The position numbers were made by a program, and so were the translations under genes. This document shows, piece by piece, positions 24,002-34,082 of a stretch of DNA of 64,000 nucleotides (its first letter is position 1; the number at the start of each line of letters is the position of its first letter). The notes under the pieces were generated by a model that made no database searches, was not told where the DNA came from, and was given only the letters and a program-made list of their open reading frames with translations. Origin of the DNA: Phanerochaete sordida (taxonomy: Eukaryota > Basidiomycota > Agaricomycetes > Polyporales > Phanerochaetaceae); contig BPQB01000028.1 of NCBI GenBank assembly GCA_019973155.2, positions 1 through 64,000 on the forward strand, in the 5' to 3' direction.

Positions 24002-26287
24002 GGCGGACGTCATAGGCCGTGCTCTAGATAATATTACGCACGTTCATAAGTTGTTGAAGGAAGAGGAATGCGGCACACACATGCTACCTGCCGACGAATG
24101 TAACATCTGCTAGACGGTCGTGGACATTCTTTCGGTCAGCTTGTCGTGTACTTTGGAAGTCGATCCCAGCTGCACAGCCAGACATATCAGCAAGGACACG
24201 ATGTACAGCGCAGCGCCAGGAGGCCGCACGTACCCCTTTTCGGCTGGGGCGGAAGTCCGGCCGAGCTGACAGGTCTCGTCTATTGCTTGTGTTAGACCCG
24301 AGAAGAGGGAGTAGAACAATCTAAGGCTGGTTGTACAACGTAAGATTGGAATCATCACTGATTCTTTATGTGAACATCATACCAGGGAGGTGAGGGCAGT
24401 GAAGGCTTACATCTGTCGAATAAGTAGCCAACTTACCTCAGTACAGCTTGGGTCACCTGTTCCGCGAGAACGGCAGAGTGTAACTGCCTTCAATGACATG
24501 CCACCGTCCTGCGGGTCTACCGAAGATACGACCTATAAGCCAGGGCTCCTATACCGCAGAGGCAGAGCGAGAACTTAGCGTATAGTCCATCTCGGCATCG
24601 CCCTTGACTTGAAGCGTCAGACAGCCGTACAGCTCGACTTACGTAGAACGCCTCTGTATCAAGAAGGGAGAGCGGACGGTCTGCCGGTGAGAGTTTGACA
24701 CTCTTCATCGCAGCTGTCGAGGAGCACTGTGGTCCCACCCGTCAGGACCAGCTGCGGTCAAGAGCTATCACAATATTCGACGAACGGCAACGGAAAGCTG
24801 TCCTTCGGCTTGCATTTGGAACAACGACTTTTGCTGCCGTGGGTGCTTATCCGGCGGATCACTACGCTGAATGGCGAGTTCTACCGTGCAGAAGATGGCG
24901 CAGCGTTCGAGCGTACAAAGTATGGACAATAGCGGCATCTCCTAGCAGAACGTGTGCGGAACATGAGCATTGCGTTCTCTTCAGTGTTTCATAACGACTC
25001 ACGAAGACTACGTGCGGGAGCAGTTGCAGACCCTACTCTCTGCCGCCGTGCATCTTTTATATAGGCGGGGTGGTCTTCGTACCCTCAGCAGCCTCGAAAC
25101 GGTATATGTACGTGAATACACATCGCTAAAGGCCGTTATCAGCATCAGGAACGTCCTTTGCGCTGGGAACGAGGAACACCGCTCACTTTGCAGTGGGATT
25201 GGCGTATCGCTCGACGCGTTCTATGCCTTGGTGGCATACCGCTGGTGCTGAGTAGGAATGCAAGGAGGGTTCGCCCCGAATAAAGACCTCGACCAAGCTG
25301 CTTAAAGCGTAGACATCGGGAGATGTGCCGAATAGTCTTCTAAACTCGGGCTTCCACAGTTCTCGACAGTCGACTCCTTCGACTCCTGCGCTGGCTCAAG
25401 GCTCTATTGCACCCACCTGTGAAGCTTTTGTGCGTAAGTACGCGCTTCACCTGAGCGAAGCATAGGCTAGTCGCGAGGGAAGAGACATGCCTCAACGGGT
25501 CGGGCCCAGCGGGACCGAACGCTCGGCCGTCCGGTCAACACGGAAAGCGCGTGTTTGCGACGCGCCGCGGGCCCTGACGACGAGTGTTCATAAGTCAGGC
25601 CGACCGAACGACCAGCAGGCAGTAGTATGGCGTATTAAATATTCGTACCTCGCCTGCTACACAGTATGGCTAGGAAGAGAAGCTAGTGAGATGAGTCCGT
25701 GCAGTATGGAAGTACTGGAGTCGTGCGACGGCCGCCGTACATCGCTCAGAACGGCAAATGCCTCTTTAGCTTTTCACCTCTATCAGAGACAGCTGATTGG
25801 CATTGCGGTCGAGTATACGCTAAGTAAATAGATCTCCCGTCAGCAATAACCTCAGAGAACCAGCCAAAACGACTACTCACCGGAAGCTTGAGACCAGGGT
25901 GCCTAGTAACGAACGCGGCAGCAGGGACGTCCACAGAAATTAGAAAGACGATGCACGGAGATGAGACACGCATGGCAATCCATAGGCAGTGAGCAGCATG
26001 AGCGTGGCATTATACGCGACTAGTCGCGGAATGAGAACCTATAGGATGGGTTTCTCTCTACATATAAAAGATGGGACGCACGCATCATGGCGGATATGGA
26101 GGGGTTTCTCGTGTTAATACAAGCCCAAAAAGCATAACTATGGCCACACTCTGCGTCGAAGGGGAGCAGATCCGGAATAAAAGACCTATCTATACACCAC
26201 AAGCAAATAAAACGAAGATCATCGACTCTGTACGTGACAAAGCGTGAACCACCGCACCAAACCGGGCGCACTGTGCACAGCACGCCC
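24002..26287. other. Intergenic
   Basis: About 2.3 kb without a recognisable gene. Several 60-115-codon frames on both strands lack family motifs. No repeat structure was apparent. Confidence 0.45.
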
Positions 26288-27293
26288 CTAGTGCTTGCGG
26301 CCCTTCTTCTTCTTCACGCCGTCGACGACGGCACCGGCCTGAGTGACTGCACGGGCCAGGTCGCCCTTGGAGTGCATGTACTTCACTTCCTGCGGCGTGC
26401 CGATGATTTTCCCGCCTATCAGGAGGATAGGCAGCTCCTCGACCCCCGTGAGTCGCTGCAGCAGAGGCTTAAGCACCTCTTCGTCCGCTACATAATGGTC
26501 AGAGCACGTCGTGGAGGAGGGTGTTGCATACGCACGTCGGTACTCGACGGGGATGATGGCCGGCCCCGGCAACAGATTGAGGTCCAGGATAATCTTTTCG
26601 AGGTCTCGGGAGAGGGGAGAGTGCATCTGGGCCCATGACGTCAAGGTCGAGAACACACGAGGGGGCGCACACGGCACGTACCTTGGCGTAGAGGACGACG
26701 GGGTAGTGGATCCACGCGTCGTGCTCGAGCTGGGCGACCTCCGTGAGGGCCTGCGGGCTCTTGGTGTCGAAATCCAAGACGAGCTCGGGGTCGATGGGCT
26801 TGTGCGGGTCGATATTCGAAGGGATGACGTTCTGGGGCAGGCTCGCGAGGAAGGTGGTGACGGCGGCGAGTTCCTGTTCGGGCGTGAACTGGAGCGGAGG
26901 GAGCGTGTCGGTCGCGACGTCCGCTTCGGACGTGCTGGTCGTCGTGCCCTGTGGCCGTTTTCTGTGCACAGCCGCGAGACGGTGCGCTTTCTCGGACAAG
27001 CGGGTGAGCCGCTCTGCGGCCATGCCCGTCAATGACTTGTCGCTGCCTTGCGGCAACTTGATTGGCGAAAGCGAGGGCTGCGAGACGAGGAGGACATAGA
27101 TAGAGACGACGACAAGGGTGAAGAGGGCGATGAAGGTGGGGCGCTGCCAGAACTGCTTGGGTTTCCGTGCCGTGGTGTTCATCGAGAGCTGGAACTCGTT
27201 GAAGACGGCGAGCGGGGGCGTGAGGGGAGGTGTGTCGAACGACATCTCTGCGACGTCGAGATGGCGTGAAGAATAGGTGCGACGGTGAGCCAT
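26288..27293 (-). CDS. Membrane-anchored glutaredoxin-like protein
   Basis: Three exons, 27293-26682, 26626-26536 and 26487-26288, give 300 residues. The short N-terminal cytosolic part is followed by a single membrane span (residues ~53-70, FIALFTLVVVSIYVLLV), a linker and a C-terminal glutaredoxin fold, like yeast Grx6/Grx7 of the early secretory pathway. Fold marks: HYPVVLYAK, VLKPLLQRLTG, and ELPILLIGGKIIGTPQEV, matching the TVP-x-FINGKxIGG region. The position of the CPYC/CPYS active site reads MHSPLSRD, so the nucleophilic cysteine is replaced by serine. The 48-nt second intron (GTGCGT...TGTAG with CTGAC branch) is a multiple of three, so an unspliced form also stays open. The tail is KKKKGRKH. 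Redox activity by the usual mechanism is doubtful. Confidence 0.8.
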
Positions 27294-28031
27294 AATAAAC
27301 GAGTGTGGGGTTGATTAGAGGAAGTACTGGAGATGAAAAGAGTACACAACAAAGCAGGGTCTCAGGCAACATCTCTGGCCCACACCTCCCTCCACGGCGC
27401 TAAGTATTTGTTTTCTCCGTAACAAGTCCCTGAAACGGGCATATCAAGTGAAACTAGCAATTCATCCTCGCAACACGCTCGCCTCGAGGCTCATCCCTCC
27501 CACTATCTGAAAGCCCCCGTGAACGCCATTGCGACTGTCGTGGGGCATACACCTCCACTCCGCGAGCTTCTAGTGCTGTACGACTGGTGAGTGTGAGTTG
27601 CATGTAGGGGCCTCCGCGAGCTCACCGCGGTGAACAGTCTGGCGAGCCCTATCTGAGCTTCCTACGTGCTGCCGGGATACATCCGTCTCGCCTGGTGGGT
27701 ATCGCTAGCAGTCGTTGGAGCGTATCAGGCGGTTCTCTTGGCCTTTGGAAACTGAACCTCGGTCGCACGCTGGTCCTGCATGCAACCAAGGTTCAATTCC
27801 CATCGCGACGCGGGTACCATGCAGCCAGGAGACGGTGCTGGAGCAGGACCTGGAACGAGCCCTCGCCAAGACTTGATCGGATTGTCCGGCATGGATGAAC
27901 CAGCTGCAGATGCGACGTCGGGGACGTCACGCCGCATCTGCAGCTGCCAGGCGGCAGCATTCCCCACATTACAGCATTGCTCATGTTCTCTCTCTCCGCT
28001 CTCCCTCGCAGTCCTCGAGCTCGGTGCCATC
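27294..28031. other. Divergent intergenic region
   Basis: About 740 bases between the minus-strand glutaredoxin-like gene and the plus-strand BTB gene; both promoters should be here. An inverted repeat GCAGCTGCAGATGCG/CGCATCTGCAGCTGC lies at about 27903-27945, with a ~13-base loop. It could form a hairpin in the leader of the BTB gene. Confidence 0.45.
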
Positions 28032-29024
28032 ATGGCGTACCCTCAAGGCTCTGCAGCTCAAACTGCCCCAGCACGTGTAGTCCATTCCTACTTTTGTGAT
28101 GAAGACGCCGATATCATCGTACGCTCAAGCGATGGCGTCGAGTTCAAGCTGTATAAAGTCATCCTATCGAAATCGTCACCGTTTTTCAAGGACATGTTCT
28201 CGTTGCCCCAGAGCCCCTCTGTTATCGACGATCGCCCGTCCGACTTCCTCGACGGGGTCCCGGTCGTGGACTTCGTTGAACACAATCGCACGCTCGACCA
28301 TCTCTTCCGTGTCTGCTATCCATGCTCCAATCCGGAAATGGAGACTCTCGACGACGTTCATGCCCTGTTAGAAGTGGCAAACAAATACCAATTAGAGGAC
28401 GCCGCCGCGTACGCGCGGAAGTCGTGGCACACCCTCGCTGTCTCCGACCCCTTGCGGGCATTCGCCATCGCCTGCAGCCGGCGATGGGAGCAGGAAGCGT
28501 GCTCTGCCGCGCTGCTGTCGCTCAAGGAGCCCGTCTGGCCGCTGACGCCGCCAATGGCGCCGGAGTTTAAGGCCATCTCCGGCGACACCGTCATCCGCCT
28601 CATGTCCTACCAGCGGCAGTGTGGCGAGGTGGCGAAGCAGGCTGCGCTGAACCCAGAGCGGATCAACCGCATCTTCGACTGGTCGTCCTGCAGGCACTGC
28701 ATCGGGCCGTACAGCATGACGCAGACCCGGCGCATCCGTGATTGGCTTGCGTTGTACACAAAGCAGCTGGCGCCACTCCTCGAGAAGCAGCCTTCTGGTC
28801 ACACCGCCACCGAGCGGAAGCTTGTGGATAGCTCAATCAAGAAGGTCTTCGAGACACCGCCGTGCGAGGTAGAAATGCACTGCATCGAGCGCATCCGACA
28901 AATTGTGCAACAATTCAGCGATGAAGTCGACAGCGTTGTTGCTCAGGTGCGTGGCTGCGCCACACAAGTAGTGCTGTCATGTTGACCACATGCGGTGCAG
29001 GTTTCACTTGAATTGGACTTGTAG
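28032..29024 (+). CDS. BTB/POZ domain protein 1
   Basis: Two exons, 28032-28946 and 29001-29024, give 312 residues. The frame is open upstream, but the ATG at 28032 (MAYPQGSAAQ) precedes the domain directly and has a good context (ATCATGG). Residues ~23-115 form a BTB fold: DADIIVRSSDGVEFKLYKVI, SSPFFKDMF, then LDHLFRVCYP and ALLEVANKYQL. The rest is helical with paired Cys/His (CRHCIGP), typical of large BTB families in Agaricomycetes. BTB domains dimerise and often recruit Cullin-3 ligase; no second known domain is visible. The next gene is a diverged tandem relative. Confidence 0.85.
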
Positions 29025-29269
29025 TGGGTGTCTTTCAGAGGATTGCTATGACCACAATTCCCCTTCAACTGGGAAATTCATGTTGTGTAACTGTTGATTC
29101 GTCCGTCGTCTTGGTGATAATGCTTACCGTTTGACGCCATGGAAGCAAGCGGCGTGAGGTGCCTGTGCAACCTCTATGGTGTGTATGTGCGCCCATATTC
29201 TTTTCCCGCTGTATATATATCGAGGTAGCAGACAGCTCTTCGTACACTTCCAGCCCCGTCTACACAAAC

Positions 29270-30401
29270 ATGGCTCTTCAGCAGACTGTTCCGTTCTTCA
29301 TTCCCGGGCCCTACTCTGATGCGGTATTCGATAGGGACGACTCCGACGCAGACTTGCTCCTCATTTCCGAAGGCGGACAGACGTTTTACGTGCACAGCAG
29401 CATCTTGAGGACGGCTTCCCCGGTTCTCGCAAACATGTTCACCTTTCCGTCCCCTCCCAATATCCAACCAGAGGATCGACAGAAAGTCCAAATGACCGAA
29501 TCCACCTCCACTCTGGCGAATCTGCTGCGCTTTGTGTACCCCATGGCGGACCCGGACCTAACAGACGCCAACGAGATCGCAGACGTCGTCACCGCGGCGC
29601 ACAAGTACGAGATGGACTTCATCGAGAACAAGCTCGAGGTACTCCTGCGTCCGCGCGTTGATGAGGAGCCACTGCGCGTGTACGGCCTCGCGAGCGCGGC
29701 AAACCTGAAGGTCCTCCAAGCACGGGCCCTGGAGCGTTGCATGCAGGACCCAAAGCGCTTCCTACTCGAGGCCAGGAGGGACGACCTGAAGCATCTCTCG
29801 GCGGAGCAGCTCCACGACCTCCGCACCTTCCACGACACCGTGCAGTGTGTCGCGCGCAAGACCGTCCTGGAGAGCCGGCGCTGGATCGCGAGAGAGTGTA
29901 TTCCCTGGACGGGCTGCGCGAAATGCAAGACGCGGCTGTTTGTGTGGGTGGCGGCAAAGGGCCCCGACTCCCGCAGCTATCGTCACACCTACGACAGTGG
30001 ATGCGGAATTGCCTTACTACAAGAACAGCCCCGCACTCTCCAGCCCAGACAGTGGTGGACGGCCATCGCTAAGGCCATCGTCGAGGCAATGGACGAGCAC
30101 AGCGTCCTTGGCTTCCAGACCGAGCAGTTCACTGCGTGCCTTCTGAAGCTCAATTTCCCTGCTTCCTTGGACAGATTCAGTATCTGCTCGGACTGCAAGG
30201 ATAGCTTTATGTCTGTCATGTCGCGCCTGCATTGTGCAGTTCTGAAGAAGATCAAGAGCGATCTACATGAGGACATATGGAGAACGGTAAGCATTTTGTT
30301 CGGGATATGTATCCTTCAGCTTACTCAAGGCATTTCCTCAGGGCTTGCCATTAGATGTATTCAGCAATATCCTGAAGGAACTTCCAGTGTCGATATATTG
30401 A
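29270..30401 (+). CDS. BTB/POZ domain protein 2
   Basis: Two exons, 29270-30286 and 30342-30401, give 358 residues. The start ATG at 29270 has a strong context (AACATGG); upstream codons lack coding character. The BTB fold spans ~23-125: DADLLLISEGGQTFYVHSSI, SPVLANMF, LLRFVYPMADP and VVTAAHKYEM. A later WTGCAKCKTRL segment and other cysteines parallel CRHCIGP of the preceding gene, so the two probably arose by tandem duplication. The last exon encodes GLPLDVFSNILKELPVSIY. Its stop lies 65 bases from the stop of the convergent acetoacetyl-CoA synthetase gene, so transcript ends may overlap. Confidence 0.85.
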
Positions 30402-30466
30402 AGGCAGAACCAAGCGAGACTCAACAGGCTAGTATGTATATCCGTAGCATCTCAATGAAAAATGGA

Positions 30467-33143
30467 CTATAGCTTCGCCTTCGCCTTCGCACCCTCGCCC
30501 GCGAGCAGCTTCTCGAGGTGCCTGAACTGGTAGTACTCCTGCAGGGACTCTGGATTCGCGACGGTGCCGCTCGGTTTGAGGTTCGAGCCCGAGACGATCT
30601 GCTTGACGGCGATCTCTATTTTCTTGTTGTTCACCGTATACTGCCCTCAGGCGTCAGCCCTCGCACATTCTACGCACGACGCCACAGACACTTACGGGTA
30701 TGTCGTGGATCTCGAATATATACGAGGGCACGTGGCGCGCGCTGAGACCCTTGCGGATCGTGTCCCGGATGCGCGCCTTGAGGCCATCGTCACAGCGCCG
30801 CCCAGGGCGCATCTTCACGAAGAGCAGCACGCGCTCGTCCTTGTCCTCCGGCCGCCGCTGCCCGATGCACAGCGTGTCGTCGATTTCGTCGCGGAAGACG
30901 TCCAGCACCGAGTAGATCTCCGACGAGCCGAAGCGCACGCCGCTCGGATTGAGGACGCCATCGCTGAAAATACGTACGCTGGTCAGCGGACGGAGGGACG
31001 GAGCTCGCGAGAAGGCGCACCTGCGGCCGAGGATAATGAAACCCTGCGTCTTCGGGTTCTTCACGATGAAGTCACCATGGTGCCAGACGCCCGGATACCG
31101 CTTGAAGTACGCGTTCCGATACTTCTCGTCGTTCCTGTCCGCCCAGAAGTAGACGGGCATCGACGGGTGCGGGCGCGTGCAGACGAGCTCTCCGGGCAGG
31201 CCCGTGCCCTCGATGTTCTTGCCGTCGTGGTCATAGATCTCGACGGCCATGCCGAGCGACTTCGCCTGGATCTCTGCAAAGATTGCGATTAGCGTAGGCG
31301 CCGGAGAGGGTACGCAGGTACCAACCACCGGCGTAGGTCGGCATGCTAGGCACCGCGGTTACAACTACGTAAAATGTTAGCGTATGCGTCGATTTGACGT
31401 ATCGCCAAACTTACAGCCAGCGCAGATATCGGTTCCGCCAGAGACCGAGCACACATGCACGTCGCCGAAGGCGGCTTGCGTCCACTCGAACATGGGTGCG
31501 GTAAGCGGCGAGCCAGTCGACATGAGGATTCGTAGCGAATCGAACGGTGCGAGCTTAACTGCAGCGCTGTCAGGGCGGGCGGGGAGCAGAGGCTGAAGGA
31601 AGACATACGTGGAGAGATACCGGCGGACTGGAGCTCCACGAGGAAGCGCGGCGAGGTACCCCAGATCGTGGCACTACAGCACGGTCAGCTGAGCGGATAT
31701 ACACGGCGAGGATAGACTCACCCTTGGTCGCTGATGAATTTGAGGAACGTTTGGACATTCGGGTGGAACGGCGAGCCGTCGTACGCGATTAGACGGGTGC
31801 CGTGCGTCAGCGCGGGTATCATCGCGTTCCACATCATCCAGCCAGTCTGCGAACGAACGGTTGAGTTGAGCGTTGGAAGTAGAGATGACAGGTGCGATAC
31901 ACACGGTCGTGTACTGGAAGTAACATTCCTCTGGCGACATGTTGTAGCCGAATGCGCCCTCCTTCAAGCCATTTATCAAGAGACCCTGTAATCACAGGTT
32001 AAGGGCAGAGCAGACGCGTCATTGAGCGCAGAACCTACCCCGCCACAGTGGACGATGCACTTTGGAACACCCGTGGTACCGGACGAGTATAGAATGTAGA
32101 CGGGGTGGTCGAACGGCACCTGCTCGAACGTCAGCGGGCGCGCATCGCCCGACGCAAGGAACGCGGCGAGGGTCCGGCTGAGAAAGCGCGTGAACACGCG
32201 CATATATGCGCCAAGCACTTAGTCACGCACCAGTTAGGAACATCCGCTGGAAGCTGTGGCTGCGCGCCAGTCTTCGTGCTGGGCAGTAGGATTACGCCCT
32301 GAAGCCCGTGTGCCTGCAAATCTCGGACGACCTGCAGCACCTTGGACATGAGGTCGACCGTCTTGCCCGCGTACACGACCTCGGTCTCCGCAAACACGAA
32401 CTTGGGCTGGATCTGGCGATATCGGTCCAGGATACCCTATACGGCTATGTGAGCGAACAATGCATCAGCCGTGATGCGCGAAGTCGCACCTGCACACCCA
32501 TGTCCGTAGCCGTGCTGGAGAACACTGCGCCGACGCTCGCCGTCGCGAGCGCGAAGACTATCGCGTCGATAGAGTTGGTGGTGATCGCAGCGACCCTGTC
32601 GCCCTTCTGCAGGCCGTTGGTCCTGAGCGCGGCCGCGAGCTGGCGAACCATCTCGCGCAGCTCACGGAAGGTGTAGTGCCGAACGCTGCCTGTCTCGCGT
32701 GCGGACGTGACCGCGATGTTGTCGCCATTGAAGCGGAGGACGTTCTCCGCGTAGTTGAGGCGCGAGCCAGGGAACCAGTTCCGGACCTCAGGCATGCGTC
32801 CCTCGGACACAATCTGGCCGGTTCTCGTAAGCAAAACACGTTAATCATGCAGGCGTTCAGGGTTGATACGCACCTTCTCGGGAGGCACGGAGTAAATGAT
32901 GTTCAGGTACTGCCAGAGGTCCTGCCAGAACGTCCACTCCGTGATAGAGTATTTGTGCAGCTCGTGGTAGTCCTCTAGGCGCGTCGAGAACGTTGGGGTC
33001 AGTCTCTCGACGCGTATCGCGAAGGACGTACTGAGCTGCAAGCCATGCTTCCTGTTCACCCAACGCCTGAAGGACTCGACGCGACAATTGCTGGGATCCT
33101 TATTCCGCCAAATGAGACGCGAGAGGGCGAACTGGGAATCCAT
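30467..33143 (-). CDS. AACS: Acetoacetyl-CoA synthetase
   Basis: Twelve exons: 33143-32874, 32813-32490, 32436-32231, 32177-32039, 31985-31905, 31846-31722, 31673-31609, 31558-31415, 31364-31326, 31273-31021, 30963-30696, 30640-30467; 695 residues, close to the family size. It should activate acetoacetate with ATP to the adenylate and then acetoacetyl-CoA, probably in the cytosol. Evidence: N-terminal [13 protein letters not shown]; the [15 protein letters not shown] motif; AMP-binding loop [32 protein letters not shown]; the HHGDFI and [20 protein letters not shown] adenylate region; and the C-terminal [15 protein letters not shown], which carries the family's conserved lysine region. The 39-nt exon 9 has two possible donors; the one giving YAGEIQ is preferred. 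Ends AKAKAKL. Confidence 0.92.
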
Positions 33144-34082
33144 GGTGTGTGAGAGAGGGAGCGGGGAGACAACGTCGGTAAGGATGGGCTCGACGGGCCC
33201 CTTTTAAACGATCGCGGATAGCAGGATGCTAGTACGCTGATTCCGGAAGAGAGTAGCAGACCGTCCTCCGGGGACCCGCTGGTTCAGGTCAGTTATTCCT
33301 TTCGGAAGAGAGTCGGGTGCGGCCGACGAGAGGTCACCTGCTGTAGAAGATAGGAGAAGGTCGCCAGGCCACATGCAGCAATATTCGAGGGACGCGGCGT
33401 TCCCACATCGAGTGCAGACCGTCCGCCGCCTCGAGGCGACCCAGGCCGTGTGTGGTACACATCTCGCTGAAATGTCTGTGCCGGTGGGACGCAAGCAGGC
33501 ACGCGGCGTCTAGCCATCCCTGAGCTTTTGATGGGATGTTCGGCATTGCTAAGAATCGACGTAAGTACGCTGCTCGGACAGGGCTGGGCAGATGTCTGAG
33601 TACCTCTTTTGCGACCGGAATGTCGGGTGGTTGGGACCGCGGCTACTGACTGTGGAAGACGTGGTTATTTGGCACTGGAAAGCGCTGCGTAGCCATGTAA
33701 GTCTGCTCTGGCGGGTGACAATAAATCATTTGGAAGTTGACAAGATCCAAAACCAGGTCTATATTCTTCAGGACTAGTGGTGGCAGTACGTCGAGAGGTG
33801 AGGGAGGGGAAGAAAGTTGTGAGCTCGAGGCCGCAGGGCAATCGTAAAACTACCATAAAAGGGGCACCATCGCGGCCGCGGATTGGCTGTAGATTAGCGA
33901 GATGCCTGCACCCGATCGGGCGACTCCACGTGGTGTAGCTCCGTGACGCCAGGCCGAACCTCGACGAGCACGCCCGCTGCCTGCATACCCCAACACTTCC
34001 CCACTTTCTTGCTACGACACCACTTCGCTTTTTGACCACGACAAGACACTCGTTTGACACGAACACCTCTCGCCTGCTTGGA
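33144..34082. other. Divergent intergenic region
   Basis: About 940 bases between acetoacetyl-CoA synthetase (minus) and SEY1 (plus). Both promoters should lie here. No gene recognised. Confidence 0.5.

Noticed and set aside
24695..24994. 99-codon plus-strand ORF
   Set aside because: No motif, no splice context, and no conserved neighbour.
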